A DNA stretch of 64,000 nucleotides, from contig NZ_JAMLDY010000002.1 in assembly GCF_024211255.1 (NCBI RefSeq), positions 186,001 through 250,000 of the forward strand, written 5' to 3'. The notes under the pieces were generated by a model that worked only from the letters and a program-made list of their open reading frames with translations, searched no databases and was not told the origin of the DNA. Both the position numbers and the translations under genes were made by a program. Shown one piece after another: positions 46,086 through 55,042 of this stretch; positions within the stretch are counted from its first letter, which is position 1; every line of letters begins with the position of its first letter. The DNA comes from Sphingomonas liriopis. GTDB taxonomy: Bacteria > Pseudomonadota > Alphaproteobacteria > Sphingomonadales > Sphingomonadaceae.

Positions 46086-48671
46086 TTAGGCCCCTTTCCC
46101 CACCCACGTCTGCACCGCCGGACGCAGGCGGTCGGCGACCGCCTTGCGTACCGCGATGCCCGACACGACCCGCTTGGCGGCACCGCGCGACGTCTCCGGA
46201 AGCGTCTTGGCGAAGGCGTCGATCTTGGCGGGCATCGCCGGGTCGTTCGATCCACCGCCCAGGCCGACGATATACCCCGAGCGGCTGCTTTCCTCGATGA
46301 AGCCCTCGACCGTGGCGCGGTTGGCGACGGCCCAGTCGAACGCCATGTCGGGGTGGCGGCCGGCGATCGCGCGGAGCAGCGAGGCCTTTTGCGGCGCGGT
46401 GAAGGTATCGGTCTTGAGCAGGTCGATCGCGCGGCGGGCAATCGCATCGTCGCGCGCTGCGCCGAGCAGCGACACGAAGCGGTTGCGGGCGACGGGGTTG
46501 GTCTCCGCCTTGGTCAGGCCAAGCAGCTGGTCCCATTCGGCCGCGGTCGCATTGGCGGCGAAGGTCGACAGGATCGGCTGGCGGATCGCCGGCGGGATCG
46601 CGGTCGGATTGGTCGCGAGCTGGCCGACGTAAGTGCGCGCCTGACGCAGCACCTCGGCATCGCCGTTGGCGCCGAGCTGTCCGACGAGGCTTTCGCGCAA
46701 ATTGCTGACCAAAGGCGATTCGCCCGCGGCTGCGGTGAAGCCGATGCGGCTGAGGACCGGCGCGAGGATCGCCACCGTCCGCGCACGCAGCGGCGCCTCG
46801 AGCGGGGTGTTGTCGTAGAGCGCAACGAGGCCGGACAGCCGCCCCGACACCAGCGACCATTCGAGCGGGTCGGCGTTCGCCCCGACCCGACCCATCACCG
46901 CGAAATAGCGCGACAGGTCCTGATAGCCGCCCGCCGCCAGCGCGTAATCATCGGCGAGCGTACCGAGCCGGTCGGTGAGCGGCAGCTTCGTGTAATCGCG
47001 GACCAGCGCGTCATGCGTCGGCTGGTCGTACAGCACGCGCGTATAGCTGCCCTTGCCCTTGTTGAGCAGCAACGTGCCGCAGCCCTTGACCGCGACGTTG
47101 GTCGCCGGCCCGGTGACGATCGCGCGCGTGTCGGCGCCGTCGAGCGTCGCGACGACGAGCGGCACCTGCCACGTCTGCGGCGTCTTCGACGCGGCATCCA
47201 TGCCGAAGCGGCCCTGCGCCAGCGTCACGTTGGTCGTGCCGCCGGTGCAGCGCGCGGCGGTGAGCGTCACCAGCGGTACGCCGCCCTGCAGCGTATAGCC
47301 GTGCGCGATCTGCGCCACCGGCTGCCCGGCGGCGGCGGACAGCTCGGCCCACAGCTGGTCGGTGACGGTGTTGCCGTATTTGTACTTCGCCATGTAGCGG
47401 CGGATGCCGTCGCGGAACTTGTCGGGGCCGAGCGTCGATTCGAGCATGCCGATCACCGCCTCCCCCTTCGCATAGGTAATGCCGTCGAACGCTTCGCCGA
47501 TCTGGTCGACGGTCTCGATCTTGCGGATGATCGGGTGAGTCGCGGCGGTCGCGTCGAAGCTCATCGCGCCTTCGCGCGAGCTCGATACGGCGGCGGCCTC
47601 CGCCTTCCATGTCGGATTGAGGTCGGCGGCGGACTTGGTCTCCATCCACGAGGCAAAGCCTTCGTTGAGCCACAGGTCGTCCCACCACGCCATGGTGACG
47701 AGGTCGCCGAACCACTGATGCGCCATTTCGTGCGCGACGACGGTGAAGATGCGCTGCTTGGCGCTTTCGGTGGCGCGGGCGGGGTCGAACAGCAGTTCGG
47801 GTTCGAAATAGAAGATCGCGCCCCAATTCTCCATCGCGCCGAAGAACTGGCTGGAACCGGGGCCGGCGATCATGTCGAGCTTGGGGAGCGGATAAGGCTG
47901 GCCGAAATACTGGTTGTAATAGGGCAGCAGCCGCTTCGCCTCGGCGAGCGCATAATCGCCCTGGTCGGCGACGCCGCGGCGGGTGACCACGCCGATCTCG
48001 ACGTTCCCTGCCTGCACCGTCTTGCGCTCGAGATCGCCCATGCCGAGGTAGAGGAGGTAGCTCGACATGACCGGCGTCTCGGCGAAGCTGTACAGCTGCG
48101 TGCCGTCCTTCTGCTTGACGTTCGAGATGACGGGCATGTTCGACAGCGCGAGCTGGCCCGCGGGCGCCACCGCCTTCAGCCGGAACTTCGCCTTGAACGC
48201 GGGCTCGTCCCACATCGGCGCGAAGCGGCGTGCGTCGGGCGCCTCGAACTGGGTGGCGAGCATGCGCGCCTTCGACCCGTCCTGATTGGTATAGTCGATC
48301 GCGAACAGGCCGGCGGCGGACTGGTTGATCTTGCCGCTCCAGACGAAGCCGACGGTGTGACGGCCGATGCCGAGCGTTGCGGGCAGCGTCAGCACGACCT
48401 GCTGCCTGTCCTTGTCGAGCGCGAACGGCACCGCCTTGCCATCGACGTTCGCCGCGGTGATCGCCAGATCGGCGGCGTTGAGCGTGATCGTCCGCGTCGC
48501 CGTCTTGACGTCGACGGTCACCGTCTCGGTGCCGGTGAAGGTCATCGCTTGCGCGTTCGGCGTCACCGCGATGTCGTAGACGACGGGGACGACGTCGGTC
48601 GGCAGGCTGCCGGCGGCGAGCGCGGGGGCGGACACGGTCAGCGCCAGCGCGGCGGCGAAAGCGATCTTCAT
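46086..48671 (-). CDS. M1 family metallo-aminopeptidase, exported
   Basis: 861 aa. The signal peptide is MKIAFAAALALTVSAPALAAG, cleaved near residue 20. The exopeptidase motif GAMEN is near residue 265 and the zinc site HEMAHQWFGDLVT...NEGFASW near residues 300-325, followed by the ERAP1-like C-terminal helical domain. It removes N-terminal residues from peptides in the periplasm. The start chosen gives the signal peptide directly; the frame extends 18 codons upstream without a better ribosome site. Family is secure, substrate preference is not. Confidence 0.95.
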   Translation of the reverse strand: MKIAFAAALALTVSAPALAAGSLPTDVVPVVYDIAVTPNAQAMTFTGTETVTVDVKTATRTITLNAADLAITAANVDGKAVPFALDKDRQQVVLTLPATLGIGRHTVGFVWSGKINQSAAGLFAIDYTNQDGSKARMLATQFEAPDARRFAPMWDEPAFKAKFRLKAVAPAGQLALSNMPVISNVKQKDGTQLYSFAETPVMSSYLLYLGMGDLERKTVQAGNVEIGVVTRRGVADQGDYALAEAKRLLPYYNQYFGQPYPLPKLDMIAGPGSSQFFGAMENWGAIFYFEPELLFDPARATESAKQRIFTVVAHEMAHQWFGDLVTMAWWDDLWLNEGFASWMETKSAADLNPTWKAEAAAVSSSREGAMSFDATAATHPIIRKIETVDQIGEAFDGITYAKGEAVIGMLESTLGPDKFRDGIRRYMAKYKYGNTVTDQLWAELSAAAGQPVAQIAHGYTLQGGVPLVTLTAARCTGGTTNVTLAQGRFGMDAASKTPQTWQVPLVVATLDGADTRAIVTGPATNVAVKGCGTLLLNKGKGSYTRVLYDQPTHDALVRDYTKLPLTDRLGTLADDYALAAGGYQDLSRYFAVMGRVGANADPLEWSLVSGRLSGLVALYDNTPLEAPLRARTVAILAPVLSRIGFTAAAGESPLVSNLRESLVGQLGANGDAEVLRQARTYVGQLATNPTAIPPAIRQPILSTFAANATAAEWDQLLGLTKAETNPVARNRFVSLLGAARDDAIARRAIDLLKTDTFTAPQKASLLRAIAGRHPDMAFDWAVANRATVEGFIEESSRSGYIVGLGGGSNDPAMPAKIDAFAKTLPETSRGAAKRVVSGIAVRKAVADRLRPAVQTWVGKGA

Positions 48672-48796
48672 GGGGTTGGTAACTCCGGATACGATATTGC
48701 GACAGCTCTTACGCCATTGTTTCACGACGGCAAGACGGCGGCTCGCTGGACAGGCCGATCGGTTGCGCTAAACAACCGATCCCAGAGAGGATGCCG

Positions 48797-49753
48797 ATGA
48801 CCCCCAAGCTGTTCGACCGTCTGGCGCTGCCCGTGATCGGGTCGCCGCTGTTCATCATTTCGAACCCCGATCTGGTGATCGCACAGTGCAAGGCGGGGAT
48901 CGTCGGATCCTTCCCGGCGCTCAACGCGCGACCGCAGGGCCTGCTCGACGAATGGCTGCACCGGATCACCGAGGACCTGGCGGCGCACAACCGCGACCAT
49001 CCCGATGCACCCGCGGCGCCCTTCGCGGTCAACCAGATCGTCCACAAGTCGAACGACCGGCTGGAGGCGGACCTTGCCACCTGCGCCAAATGGCAGGTGC
49101 CGATCGTCATCACCTCGCTGGGCGCGCGCGAAGACCTCAACACCGCGGTCCATGGCTGGGGCGGGATTACCTTGCACGACGTCATCGACGATCGGTTTGC
49201 GCGCAAGGCGATCGAAAAGGGCGCGGACGGGCTGATCGCGGTCGCGGCGGGGGCCGGCGGCCATGCCGGCAAGCTGTCGCCGTTCGCGATCGTGCAGGAG
49301 ATCCGCCAGTGGTTCGACGGGCCGCTGGCGCTGTCGGGGTCGATCGCAACCGGCGGCGCGGTGCTGGCGGCGCAGGCGATGGGGGCGGATTTCGCCTATA
49401 TCGGTTCGCCCTTCATCGCGACGACCGAGGCGAATGCGGCGCCCGAGTACAAGCAGTCGATCGTCGCGAGCCGCGCGGCGGACATCGTCTATTCGAACCT
49501 GTTCACCGGGGTGCACGGCAACTACCTGCGCGCCTCGATCGAGGCGGCGGGGCTCGACCCCGACGCGCTGCCCGAGGGCGATCTCAAGACGATGGACTTC
49601 GGTGGCGGCAACGGGTCCAAGGCCAAGGCGTGGCGCGATATCTGGGGTTCGGGCCAGGGGATCGGCGTGGTCGACCGGGTCGAGAGCGTTGCGGATCGCG
49701 TGGCGCGGTTGGTGGGCGAGTACCGGGCGGCGAAGGCGCGGCTGACGGGGTAA
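48797..49753 (+). CDS. Nitronate monooxygenase family flavoprotein
   Basis: 318 aa TIM-barrel FMN enzyme. LPVIGSPLFIISNPDLVIA, the phosphate-binding GADGLIAVAAGAGGHAG with the family His, and ALSGSIATGGAVLAAQAMGA followed by FAYIGSPF are typical of nitronate monooxygenase/2-nitropropane dioxygenase class I. The second of two close Met codons is chosen because AGAGAGG sits at 6-nt spacing from it. It is divergent from the aminopeptidase gene (125-bp gap). The physiological substrate may be a toxic nitronate or an unrelated enolisable compound. Confidence 0.9.
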   Translation: MTPKLFDRLALPVIGSPLFIISNPDLVIAQCKAGIVGSFPALNARPQGLLDEWLHRITEDLAAHNRDHPDAPAAPFAVNQIVHKSNDRLEADLATCAKWQVPIVITSLGAREDLNTAVHGWGGITLHDVIDDRFARKAIEKGADGLIAVAAGAGGHAGKLSPFAIVQEIRQWFDGPLALSGSIATGGAVLAAQAMGADFAYIGSPFIATTEANAAPEYKQSIVASRAADIVYSNLFTGVHGNYLRASIEAAGLDPDALPEGDLKTMDFGGGNGSKAKAWRDIWGSGQGIGVVDRVESVADRVARLVGEYRAAKARLTG

Positions 49754-49802
49754 GATCGTCCGGCTCGCCATGACGATGTATGTTGGAACGCGAACGTTAT
49801 TG

Positions 49803-49877
49803 CCCACCGTTCGCCCTGGTGAGCAGGTCGTCAAGGCCCCCGGCCTCGACGACCTGCTCACCAGGGCGAACGGTGGG
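49803..49877. repeat. Perfect 30-bp inverted repeat (family B terminus)
   Basis: Arms 49803-49832 and 49848-49877 are exact reverse complements, separated by a 15-nt loop. The outer part (cccaccgttcgccct) is shared with family B, the inner part (ggtgagcaggtcgtc) with the compound element at 6579-6707. It lies between convergent genes and would form a very stable hairpin. Confidence 0.9.
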
Positions 49878-49894
49878 TGTTGGGTCAGCCCGCG

Positions 49895-50353
49895 TCAGAA
49901 CGCGAGCGCCAGCCGGTCGTGCAGGCGGTGGACGGGGCTCGGCGCCAGTTCGTTCTCCTGCGCGGCATCGAGCAGGCCGACGCGGCGGTGGAGGTTGGCG
50001 CTCGCTTCCACCAGCGTGCGGGCGCGCACCGGCAGCGCGCGGATCAGGTCGGCGTCGAACTGCGGCGCATGGCCGAGCCGGCGGGCAGGGTCTAGCGCCT
50101 CGCGCGGCTTCAATTCGCCGGCATCGACCGCGCGCTGGGTGAGCAGCCAGGCGATGACGTGCATCAGCCGTGTCGTCACCTTCAGCGATTCGCAGCTGAA
50201 GCCGACGCGGATCAGCGGATCGAGCGCCTCGCGCTCCGCCCGCCCCGCTTCGTCGAAATAACTGCGCGCTTCGTCGGCGAGCAGCATCGCCTCGGTATAC
50301 AGCGAATCGATCAGGCGGCGGTGGATGCGCGATTCGGAAGAGCGGGCGGTCAT
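49895..50353 (-). CDS. DUF1465 family protein (RcdA-like)
   Basis: 152 aa all-helical protein. IDSLYTEAMLLADEARSYF near the N-terminus, followed by helices RLMHVIAWLLTQRAVDAGEL and a short tail (LHDRLALAF), matches the DUF1465/RcdA family. In Caulobacter RcdA is a ClpXP adaptor hub for CtrA degradation; whether this one works so is inferred. It is the downstream gene of a leftward pair with a DUF465 protein. The start MTARSSES is preferred to a Met 12 codons earlier. Confidence 0.78.
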   Translation of the reverse strand: MTARSSESRIHRRLIDSLYTEAMLLADEARSYFDEAGRAEREALDPLIRVGFSCESLKVTTRLMHVIAWLLTQRAVDAGELKPREALDPARRLGHAPQFDADLIRALPVRARTLVEASANLHRRVGLLDAAQENELAPSPVHRLHDRLALAF

Positions 50354-50437
50354 GGCAGGAACTGGTGGCACAGTGGGGCGGCGCTGCACAGCATCGCCGC
50401 GCGGGCGACATGTGTCAAAACGGACGCATCGGCCATA

Positions 50438-50635
50438 TCAGGCGATGATGTCGGGGATCAGCTCGTCCTCGCAGCTGGCGATCTCGTCGCGCAGGCGCAG
50501 CTTGCGCTTCTTGAGGCGCGCGATCTGCAGCTGGTCGGGGATGCCGGTCGCCGCCAGCGCGTCGATCGCAGCGTCGAGGTCGCGATGCTCGGTGCGCAAC
50601 AGGTCGAGCCGGGCGATGATCTGCGCTTCGTCCAT
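50438..50635 (-). CDS. DUF465 (YdcH-like) small protein
   Basis: 65 aa. Two helices form a helical hairpin: RLDLLRTEHRDLDAAIDALA and the basic LQIARLKKRKLRLRDEIASC, the characteristic HxxL / KKRKLxLKD pattern of DUF465. A longer in-frame reading upstream is arginine-rich and rejected. Transcribed leftward, ahead of the RcdA-like gene and divergent from a second DUF465 gene. Function of the family is unknown. Confidence 0.88.
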   Translation of the reverse strand: MDEAQIIARLDLLRTEHRDLDAAIDALAATGIPDQLQIARLKKRKLRLRDEIASCEDELIPDIIA

Positions 50636-50817
50636 GGCGACCCCCTGTTGCCGATCCCGTCGTCCGGCCCCTGCCCTAGCCCAGCGGCGGTGCCAACCCA
50701 AGTCGTCGCAGTATGCCCCTCGACTAATCGCGTTCGGTCAATTTGGGTGAGGACTTTTCGACGGTTCGATGGTTTACTCCATTCCCCCAACACGCATGCA
50801 TCAGGAGGTACACCGAA

Positions 50818-50973
50818 ATGCAGACGACGCATCAACAGGCACTGGAAACCAAGCATGCCGCGCTCGACCGCCGCATCGCCGACGAGACCCACCGCCCGAT
50901 GCCCAACTCCGCGATCATCACCGACCTGAAGCGCCAAAAATTGAAGCTCAAGGAAGAGCTGACCGGCCTGTAG
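50818..50973 (+). CDS. DUF465 (YdcH-like) small protein, short form
   Basis: 51 aa, two short helices: QALETKHAALDRRIADET and the lysine-rich ITDLKRQKLKLKEELTGL. An AGGAGGT ribosome site 8 nt before the ATG confirms this start and discards a 25-codon upstream extension. It is followed at once by a clear intrinsic terminator, so it is a monocistronic gene. Divergent from the other DUF465 gene at 50438-50635; the pair may have arisen by duplication. Confidence 0.88.
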   Translation: MQTTHQQALETKHAALDRRIADETHRPMPNSAIITDLKRQKLKLKEELTGL

Positions 50974-50985
50974 CGCCATCCACCG

Positions 50986-51011
50986 GCCCCTCCCTTCGCG
51001 GAGGGGCTTTT
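50986..51011 (+). terminator. Rho-independent terminator
   Basis: GCCCCTCC, loop CTTCGC, GGAGGGGC, then TTTT, starting 12 bp after the short DUF465 gene. An 8-bp perfect GC-rich stem with a T-run; high-confidence for the rightward gene. Confidence 0.9.
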
Positions 51012-51025
51012 CGTTGGAGCGGTGT

Positions 51026-51364
51026 TCAGCGCCTGGCCTGACCCACCGGCTTGCGCGCCTTCTTGGGGTCGATCGGCCGGTCGAGTGCGATGCCGATCCG
51101 TCCCTCCGTACACCAAGCCACCCGTCCTGCGATCTCGCCCAGGCCCCGCACGTCGAGCGTCACCGCGGTGCCCGGATCCTTGACCCGGTCGCAATCGACC
51201 ATCAGCCCGCCTTCGGACAAATTGCGTACGCGCACCTCGCGCGTCGTGCCCTCTCCGTCGAAGCGCAGCTGCGCCATCAGGAACAGGCTGTCGCGCGACC
51301 GGCTGCGCGCACCCTCGGCATCGGCGGCGGGAGCAGCGGCGGGATCGTAGGAAAAGCTGTCCAT
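51026..51364 (-). CDS. PilZ domain protein
   Basis: 112 aa single-domain protein. The central strand set REVRVRNLSEGGLMVDCD and LGEIAGRVAWCTEGRIGI-ALDRPID are those of PilZ domains (NxSxxG-type motif present). The N-terminal RxxxR motif that contacts cyclic-di-GMP is not evident, so binding is uncertain. The start MDSFSYDP is chosen because the upstream frame is Arg/Pro/Asp-rich and crosses the dksA stop region. Downstream of dksA on the same strand. Confidence 0.8.
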   Translation of the reverse strand: MDSFSYDPAAAPAADAEGARSRSRDSLFLMAQLRFDGEGTTREVRVRNLSEGGLMVDCDRVKDPGTAVTLDVRGLGEIAGRVAWCTEGRIGIALDRPIDPKKARKPVGQARR

Positions 51365-51468
51365 ATCCGAAGCGTCTCGATCATGACCGGGCGGGCGGGA
51401 CGATCGGCGATCGGCCACGTCCGCGCGTACCCGCACAATCGTCGCCAAAGCGTTAACCGCGCCGATCC

Positions 51469-51945
51469 TCAATCCTCGCGCGAGATCTTTTCGTTGCGCT
51501 CGTGACGCTCCTGCGCCTCCAGCGTCATCGTCGCGATCGGGCGCGCTTCCAGGCGGCCGAGGCTGATCGGTTCGCCGGTCACTTCGCAATAGCCGTATTC
51601 CCCCTCGTCGATGCGGCGGATCGCCGCCTCGATCTTCGAGACCAGCTTGCGCTGGCGATCGCGGGTGCGCAGTTCGATCGACCAGTCGGTCTCGCTCGAC
51701 GCGCGATCGGTCAGGTCCGATTCCCGCAGCGAATCGAGCTGCAGCTGGTTGAGCGTGCCCGCCGCGTCCTGCAGGATCGCGTCCTTCCAGCGCAGCAGCT
51801 TGTTCCGGAAATACGCCTGCTGGCGCAGGCTCATGAACGGTTCGTCGGCGCTGGGCCGATAACCATCGTCTGCCCAGACGTCGGCATCGTTTGCCGCCAT
51901 CGGATCGGCACCCCTATCGTGTACGCGACTGACTTGCGTTGCCAT
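51469..51945 (-). CDS. dksA: DksA/TraR family regulator, zinc-less type
   Basis: 158 aa RNA-polymerase secondary-channel regulator that works with ppGpp. A long coiled coil (MSLRQQAYFRNKLLRWKDAI, then a DLTDRASSETDWSIELRTRD tip with the key Asp-x-x-Asp-x-Ala) precedes the globular end EYGYCEVTGEPISLGRLEAR. Only one of the four zinc cysteines remains (CEVTG; LEAQ in place of CxxC), the normal situation in alphaproteobacteria. Start MATQVSRV with GGGAGAG ribosome site. Upstream extension rejected. Confidence 0.93.
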   Translation of the reverse strand: MATQVSRVHDRGADPMAANDADVWADDGYRPSADEPFMSLRQQAYFRNKLLRWKDAILQDAAGTLNQLQLDSLRESDLTDRASSETDWSIELRTRDRQRKLVSKIEAAIRRIDEGEYGYCEVTGEPISLGRLEARPIATMTLEAQERHERNEKISRED

Positions 51946-52339
51946 GCCACTCTCCCTCCGGTCCCCGTGATTGACCCAGGGACCGCCCCCAAATTGGTGT
52001 TCGGGCCTATAATCGTGCGCGTAAAGAACCACAAGCGAGCAGAGTTGCCGAATCTAACCAAAATGCGACCGTTTGTTGCGGTTGCGGCCGTTTCGGTTGC
52101 GCTACCGCGCGGCGTGATGCAGCCGACCATCCGCCAGTCGAGCGGCACATTACTGTTCCACTCTGGTACGTTAACGGCGATCGCCCCGCCCCGGCATCAA
52201 GAAAACTCGGATCGGGACGCAAGAACATGGTTAACGAACTTGCACTTAACGCTTTGTTTTGCACTTGGTCTCATAGCGGCGATGCTCTGCTGCAACCGGG
52301 ATTCCGGGGGGCAAGCCCCGGCAACGAAAGAGAGACGTT
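51946..52339. other. Non-coding gap between dksA and the PEP-CTERM-like gene
   Basis: A 394-bp divergent promoter region, visibly lower in GC than the coding DNA around it, with several gttaac/ttaacg motifs. An AGAGAGACGTT ribosome site precedes the rightward gene at 52340. I see no reliable sigma-70 promoter, hairpin or small gene in it. Confidence 0.6.
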
Positions 52340-53131
52340 ATGTCCGTACGGATGGCTTTGGCGAAATTGTGCGCTTGCGCATGCGGGGGAGCGCTGATCG
52401 GCGGCGGCGCCGTCCATGTCGCAGAGCGGCCGAGCCGTCCCGCGTACGTGAAGCAGGTCAAGAAGCGCGTCGTCGTGCGGCGGCAGGTCGCATCGGTGAA
52501 GCGCGCCGGCGCGCGTCGCCGCATCGTGACCACGACGACGACGACGTGTGCGCCCGCGGTGGTGACCGTCGCCAGCCAGGCTGCGCCCGTGCCCCTCCCC
52601 GTCTCCGAAGGATTCGTCGGCGGCGGCGGTGGTGGCGGCGTGCCGGTCGTGGTCGGTGGCAGCGGCGGCTGGGGTGGCGGCAGCGGCGGCTTCTTCGGCG
52701 GCGGCTTCGGCGGTTCGTCGGGATCGTCGGGCAGCGTCGTGATCTCGTCGACGTCGAGCGGCGGCGCCTATGTCGATATCGACAACAAGAACAGCAATGT
52801 CGTCGACAACCAGAACAACAACAACAATCAGAACAACAACGAAAACAAGAACAACAACAATAATACCAACAAGAACGAGCAGAGCCAGAACCAGGATCAG
52901 AGCCAGCACCAGAACCAGGACCAGACCAACTACGGGTCGAGTTCGAAGGGCTGGAGCACGAGCGGCGGTTGGACGTCGAGCGGCCATCACGAAGGCCCCC
53001 CTCCCGGCCCGCCGGGATCGTCGGGCGGCCCGCCCGCGCCGGTGCCGGCACCGCCGATGGTGCTGCTGTTCGGGGCTGCCGCGGCGGCACTGGTCGCGCG
53101 CCGCAAGCTGGCCAAGCCGCAGGCCGCCTGA
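52340..53131 (+). CDS. PEP-CTERM-like secreted protein with Asn-rich domain
   Basis: 263 aa. Signal-like N-terminus (LAKLCACACGGALIGGGA), a basic segment (KKRVVVRRQ), then a Gly/Ser-rich tract (about 90-140). Next comes an Asn/Gln-rich tract of some 60 residues (about 145-205) and a Pro/Gly linker. The C-terminus VPAPPMVLLFGAAAAALVAR-RK has the VPxP, hydrophobic helix and Arg/Lys end of PEP-CTERM sorting signals. It is probably exported and anchored or released by an exosortase-type system and may be a matrix component. No catalytic domain is present. Low-complexity composition makes homology uncertain. Confidence 0.75.
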   Translation: MSVRMALAKLCACACGGALIGGGAVHVAERPSRPAYVKQVKKRVVVRRQVASVKRAGARRRIVTTTTTTCAPAVVTVASQAAPVPLPVSEGFVGGGGGGGVPVVVGGSGGWGGGSGGFFGGGFGGSSGSSGSVVISSTSSGGAYVDIDNKNSNVVDNQNNNNNQNNNENKNNNNNTNKNEQSQNQDQSQHQNQDQTNYGSSSKGWSTSGGWTSSGHHEGPPPGPPGSSGGPPAPVPAPPMVLLFGAAAAALVARRKLAKPQAA

Positions 53132-53150
53132 GCGCTTGGCGGGTTATGAA

Positions 53151-53186
53151 AAGGGCTGCCGGACCCAGTGTCCGGCAGCCCTTTTT
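53151..53186. terminator. Bidirectional intrinsic terminator
   Basis: gggctgccgga, loop cccagtg, tccggcagccc, followed by ttttt and preceded by aaaa. The 11-bp stem has a T-run on either strand. It separates the PEP-CTERM-like gene from the convergent host-attachment gene. Confidence 0.9.
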
Positions 53187-53198
53187 CATGTCCGTCGA

Positions 53199-53654
53199 TC
53201 AGGCGGCGCGCAGGGCCTGTTCGATATCGGGCACCGGATGGCCGGTCAGGTCCTTGGCGAGCTCTCCGGTCAGGCGGTCGCTGACCTCCTTATGGTAATG
53301 TTTGCGCAATTCGCCGAGCGTCCTGGGCGGCGCGACGATGATGAGCGATTCGAAATCGTTGGCGAGCGCGCGGCGCTTGAGCATGTCGGCAGTCTCGGCG
53401 GCGAAGCGGTCTTCCTCCTGCTGGTGGAAGTCGGTTTCGCCCATCGACCCGCCACCGGCGGCGAAGGCACCGCCACCGCGGGTCGAGGATGCGGCGCCCG
53501 CGGCGTCGGTCTTCTGGTCGCGATTGGCGGGATTGTCCTGCTCCTCGGCGTGCTCGACCTTCAGGTTCGGATATTCGGCATCGCCTTGGTTGCGGAAGAA
53601 CAGCGCCTTGCGGCCGTCCGCGACGAGCACGAACGCGTTATGGGGGACCTGCAT
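53199..53654 (-). CDS. Host attachment family protein
   Basis: 151 aa. Opens with [22 protein letters not shown] and ends with [13 protein letters not shown]; the middle has a Gly/Ala-rich linker (about 60-80), then [37 protein letters not shown]. This is the layout of the 'protein required for attachment to host cells' family (Host_attach). Despite the name these occur in free-living sphingomonads and their biochemical role is not known; the fold resembles release-factor-like RNase H domains. The start MQVPHNAF is preferred over a Met 8 codons earlier. Confidence 0.88.
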   Translation of the reverse strand: MQVPHNAFVLVADGRKALFFRNQGDAEYPNLKVEHAEEQDNPANRDQKTDAAGAASSTRGGGAFAAGGGSMGETDFHQQEEDRFAAETADMLKRRALANDFESLIIVAPPRTLGELRKHYHKEVSDRLTGELAKDLTGHPVPDIEQALRAA

Positions 53655-53757
53655 CACTGTTTCTCCTGATCGTTGCAATCGGATGGGTCAACGCAAGGGG
53701 GACCGCATGGGTTGCCGACTTGCGCCACGGGGGGTGCGTCGGCATAGCCGGGCCATC

Positions 53758-55038
53758 ATGCACGACATCCGCGCCATCCGGGACGATCCCGCCGCCTTCG
53801 ACGCCGCCCTTGCCCGCCGCGGCGTCGCCTCGCCGGCCGCCGCGCTGATCGCGCTCGACGACGCGCGCAAGACCGCGATCGCCGCCGCGCAGGACGCGCA
53901 GACGCGCCGCAACGATGTGTCGAAGCAGATCGGCCAGGCGAAGGCGCAGAAGGACGAGGCGCGCGCGCAGGCGCTGATGGCGGAGGTCGCCGCGCTGAAG
54001 GGTCAGCTGCCCGAGCTGGAGCAGGCGGAGGGCGAGACCGCCGCGGCGCTCGATGCCGCGCTCGCTGCCCTCCCCAACCGCCCCGCCGCCGACGTGCCCG
54101 AGGGCGAGGACGAGAGCGGCAACGTCGTCGTCCATCAGCGTGGCACGATCCCGAGCTTCGACTTTACGCCCCGCGAACATGACGCGATCGGGCCGGCGCT
54201 GGGCCTCGATTTCGAAACGGGCGTCGCGATCGCGGGTGCGCGGTTCACGCTGGTGCGCGGGGCGGCGGCGCGGTTGCAGCGTGCTCTGGGGCAGTTCATG
54301 CTCGACACGCTGACGCAGGCGCATGGCTATGAAGAGGTGGCGCCGCCGCTGCTCGTCCGCGACGAGGCGGTGTTCGGCACGGGGCAGTTGCCCAAGTTCG
54401 CCGAGGACCTGTTCCGCACCACCGACGGGCGCTGGCTGATCCCGACCGCCGAGGTGTCGCTGACCAACATCGTCCGCGAGACGATCCTGCCGCAGGGCGA
54501 TCTGCCGCTGCGCTTCGCGGCGCTGACCCCGTGTTTCCGCTCGGAAGCGGGGGCGGCGGGGCGTGATACGCGCGGCTATATCCGCCAGCATCAGTTCGAC
54601 AAGGTCGAGATGGTGTCGATCGTGGCCGAGGATGCGTCCGAGGCCGAGCACGAGCGGATGACGGCGTGCGCCGAGGGCATCCTCGATGCGCTGGCGCTGC
54701 CGTATCGGCGGATGCTGCTGTGCGCGGGCGACATGGGGTTCACCGCGCGGCGGACCTACGACCTGGAGGTATGGTTGCCCGGGCAGGACACGTATCGCGA
54801 GATTTCGAGCTGCTCGACTTGCGGCGATTTCCAGGCGCGGCGGATGAACGCGCGCTATCGGGCAGACGGCGGGAAGGCGACGCGCTTCGTCCATACGCTC
54901 AACGGGTCGGGGCTCGCGGTGGGCCGCACGCTGGTGGCGGTGCTGGAGAATTACCAGCAGGCCGACGGTTCGGTCGCGGTGCCGGCAGTGCTCCAGCCCT
55001 ATCTCGGCGGGCTCGACCGGCTCGAACCGAAGGGCTGA
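53758..55038 (+). CDS. serS: Seryl-tRNA synthetase
   Basis: 426 aa class II synthetase charging tRNA-Ser and tRNA-Sec. N-terminal long antiparallel coiled coil (residues about 30-95), then the catalytic core: motif 2 [21 protein letters not shown] ([10 protein letters not shown] core) and motif 3 [25 protein letters not shown] and [14 protein letters not shown] complete the active site. The start [10 protein letters not shown] is the family start; the reading frame extends far upstream only as a shadow. The next gene follows after 4 bp. Confidence 0.97.
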   Translation: MHDIRAIRDDPAAFDAALARRGVASPAAALIALDDARKTAIAAAQDAQTRRNDVSKQIGQAKAQKDEARAQALMAEVAALKGQLPELEQAEGETAAALDAALAALPNRPAADVPEGEDESGNVVVHQRGTIPSFDFTPREHDAIGPALGLDFETGVAIAGARFTLVRGAAARLQRALGQFMLDTLTQAHGYEEVAPPLLVRDEAVFGTGQLPKFAEDLFRTTDGRWLIPTAEVSLTNIVRETILPQGDLPLRFAALTPCFRSEAGAAGRDTRGYIRQHQFDKVEMVSIVAEDASEAEHERMTACAEGILDALALPYRRMLLCAGDMGFTARRTYDLEVWLPGQDTYREISSCSTCGDFQARRMNARYRADGGKATRFVHTLNGSGLAVGRTLVAVLENYQQADGSVAVPAVLQPYLGGLDRLEPKG

Positions 55039-55042
55039 CGGC

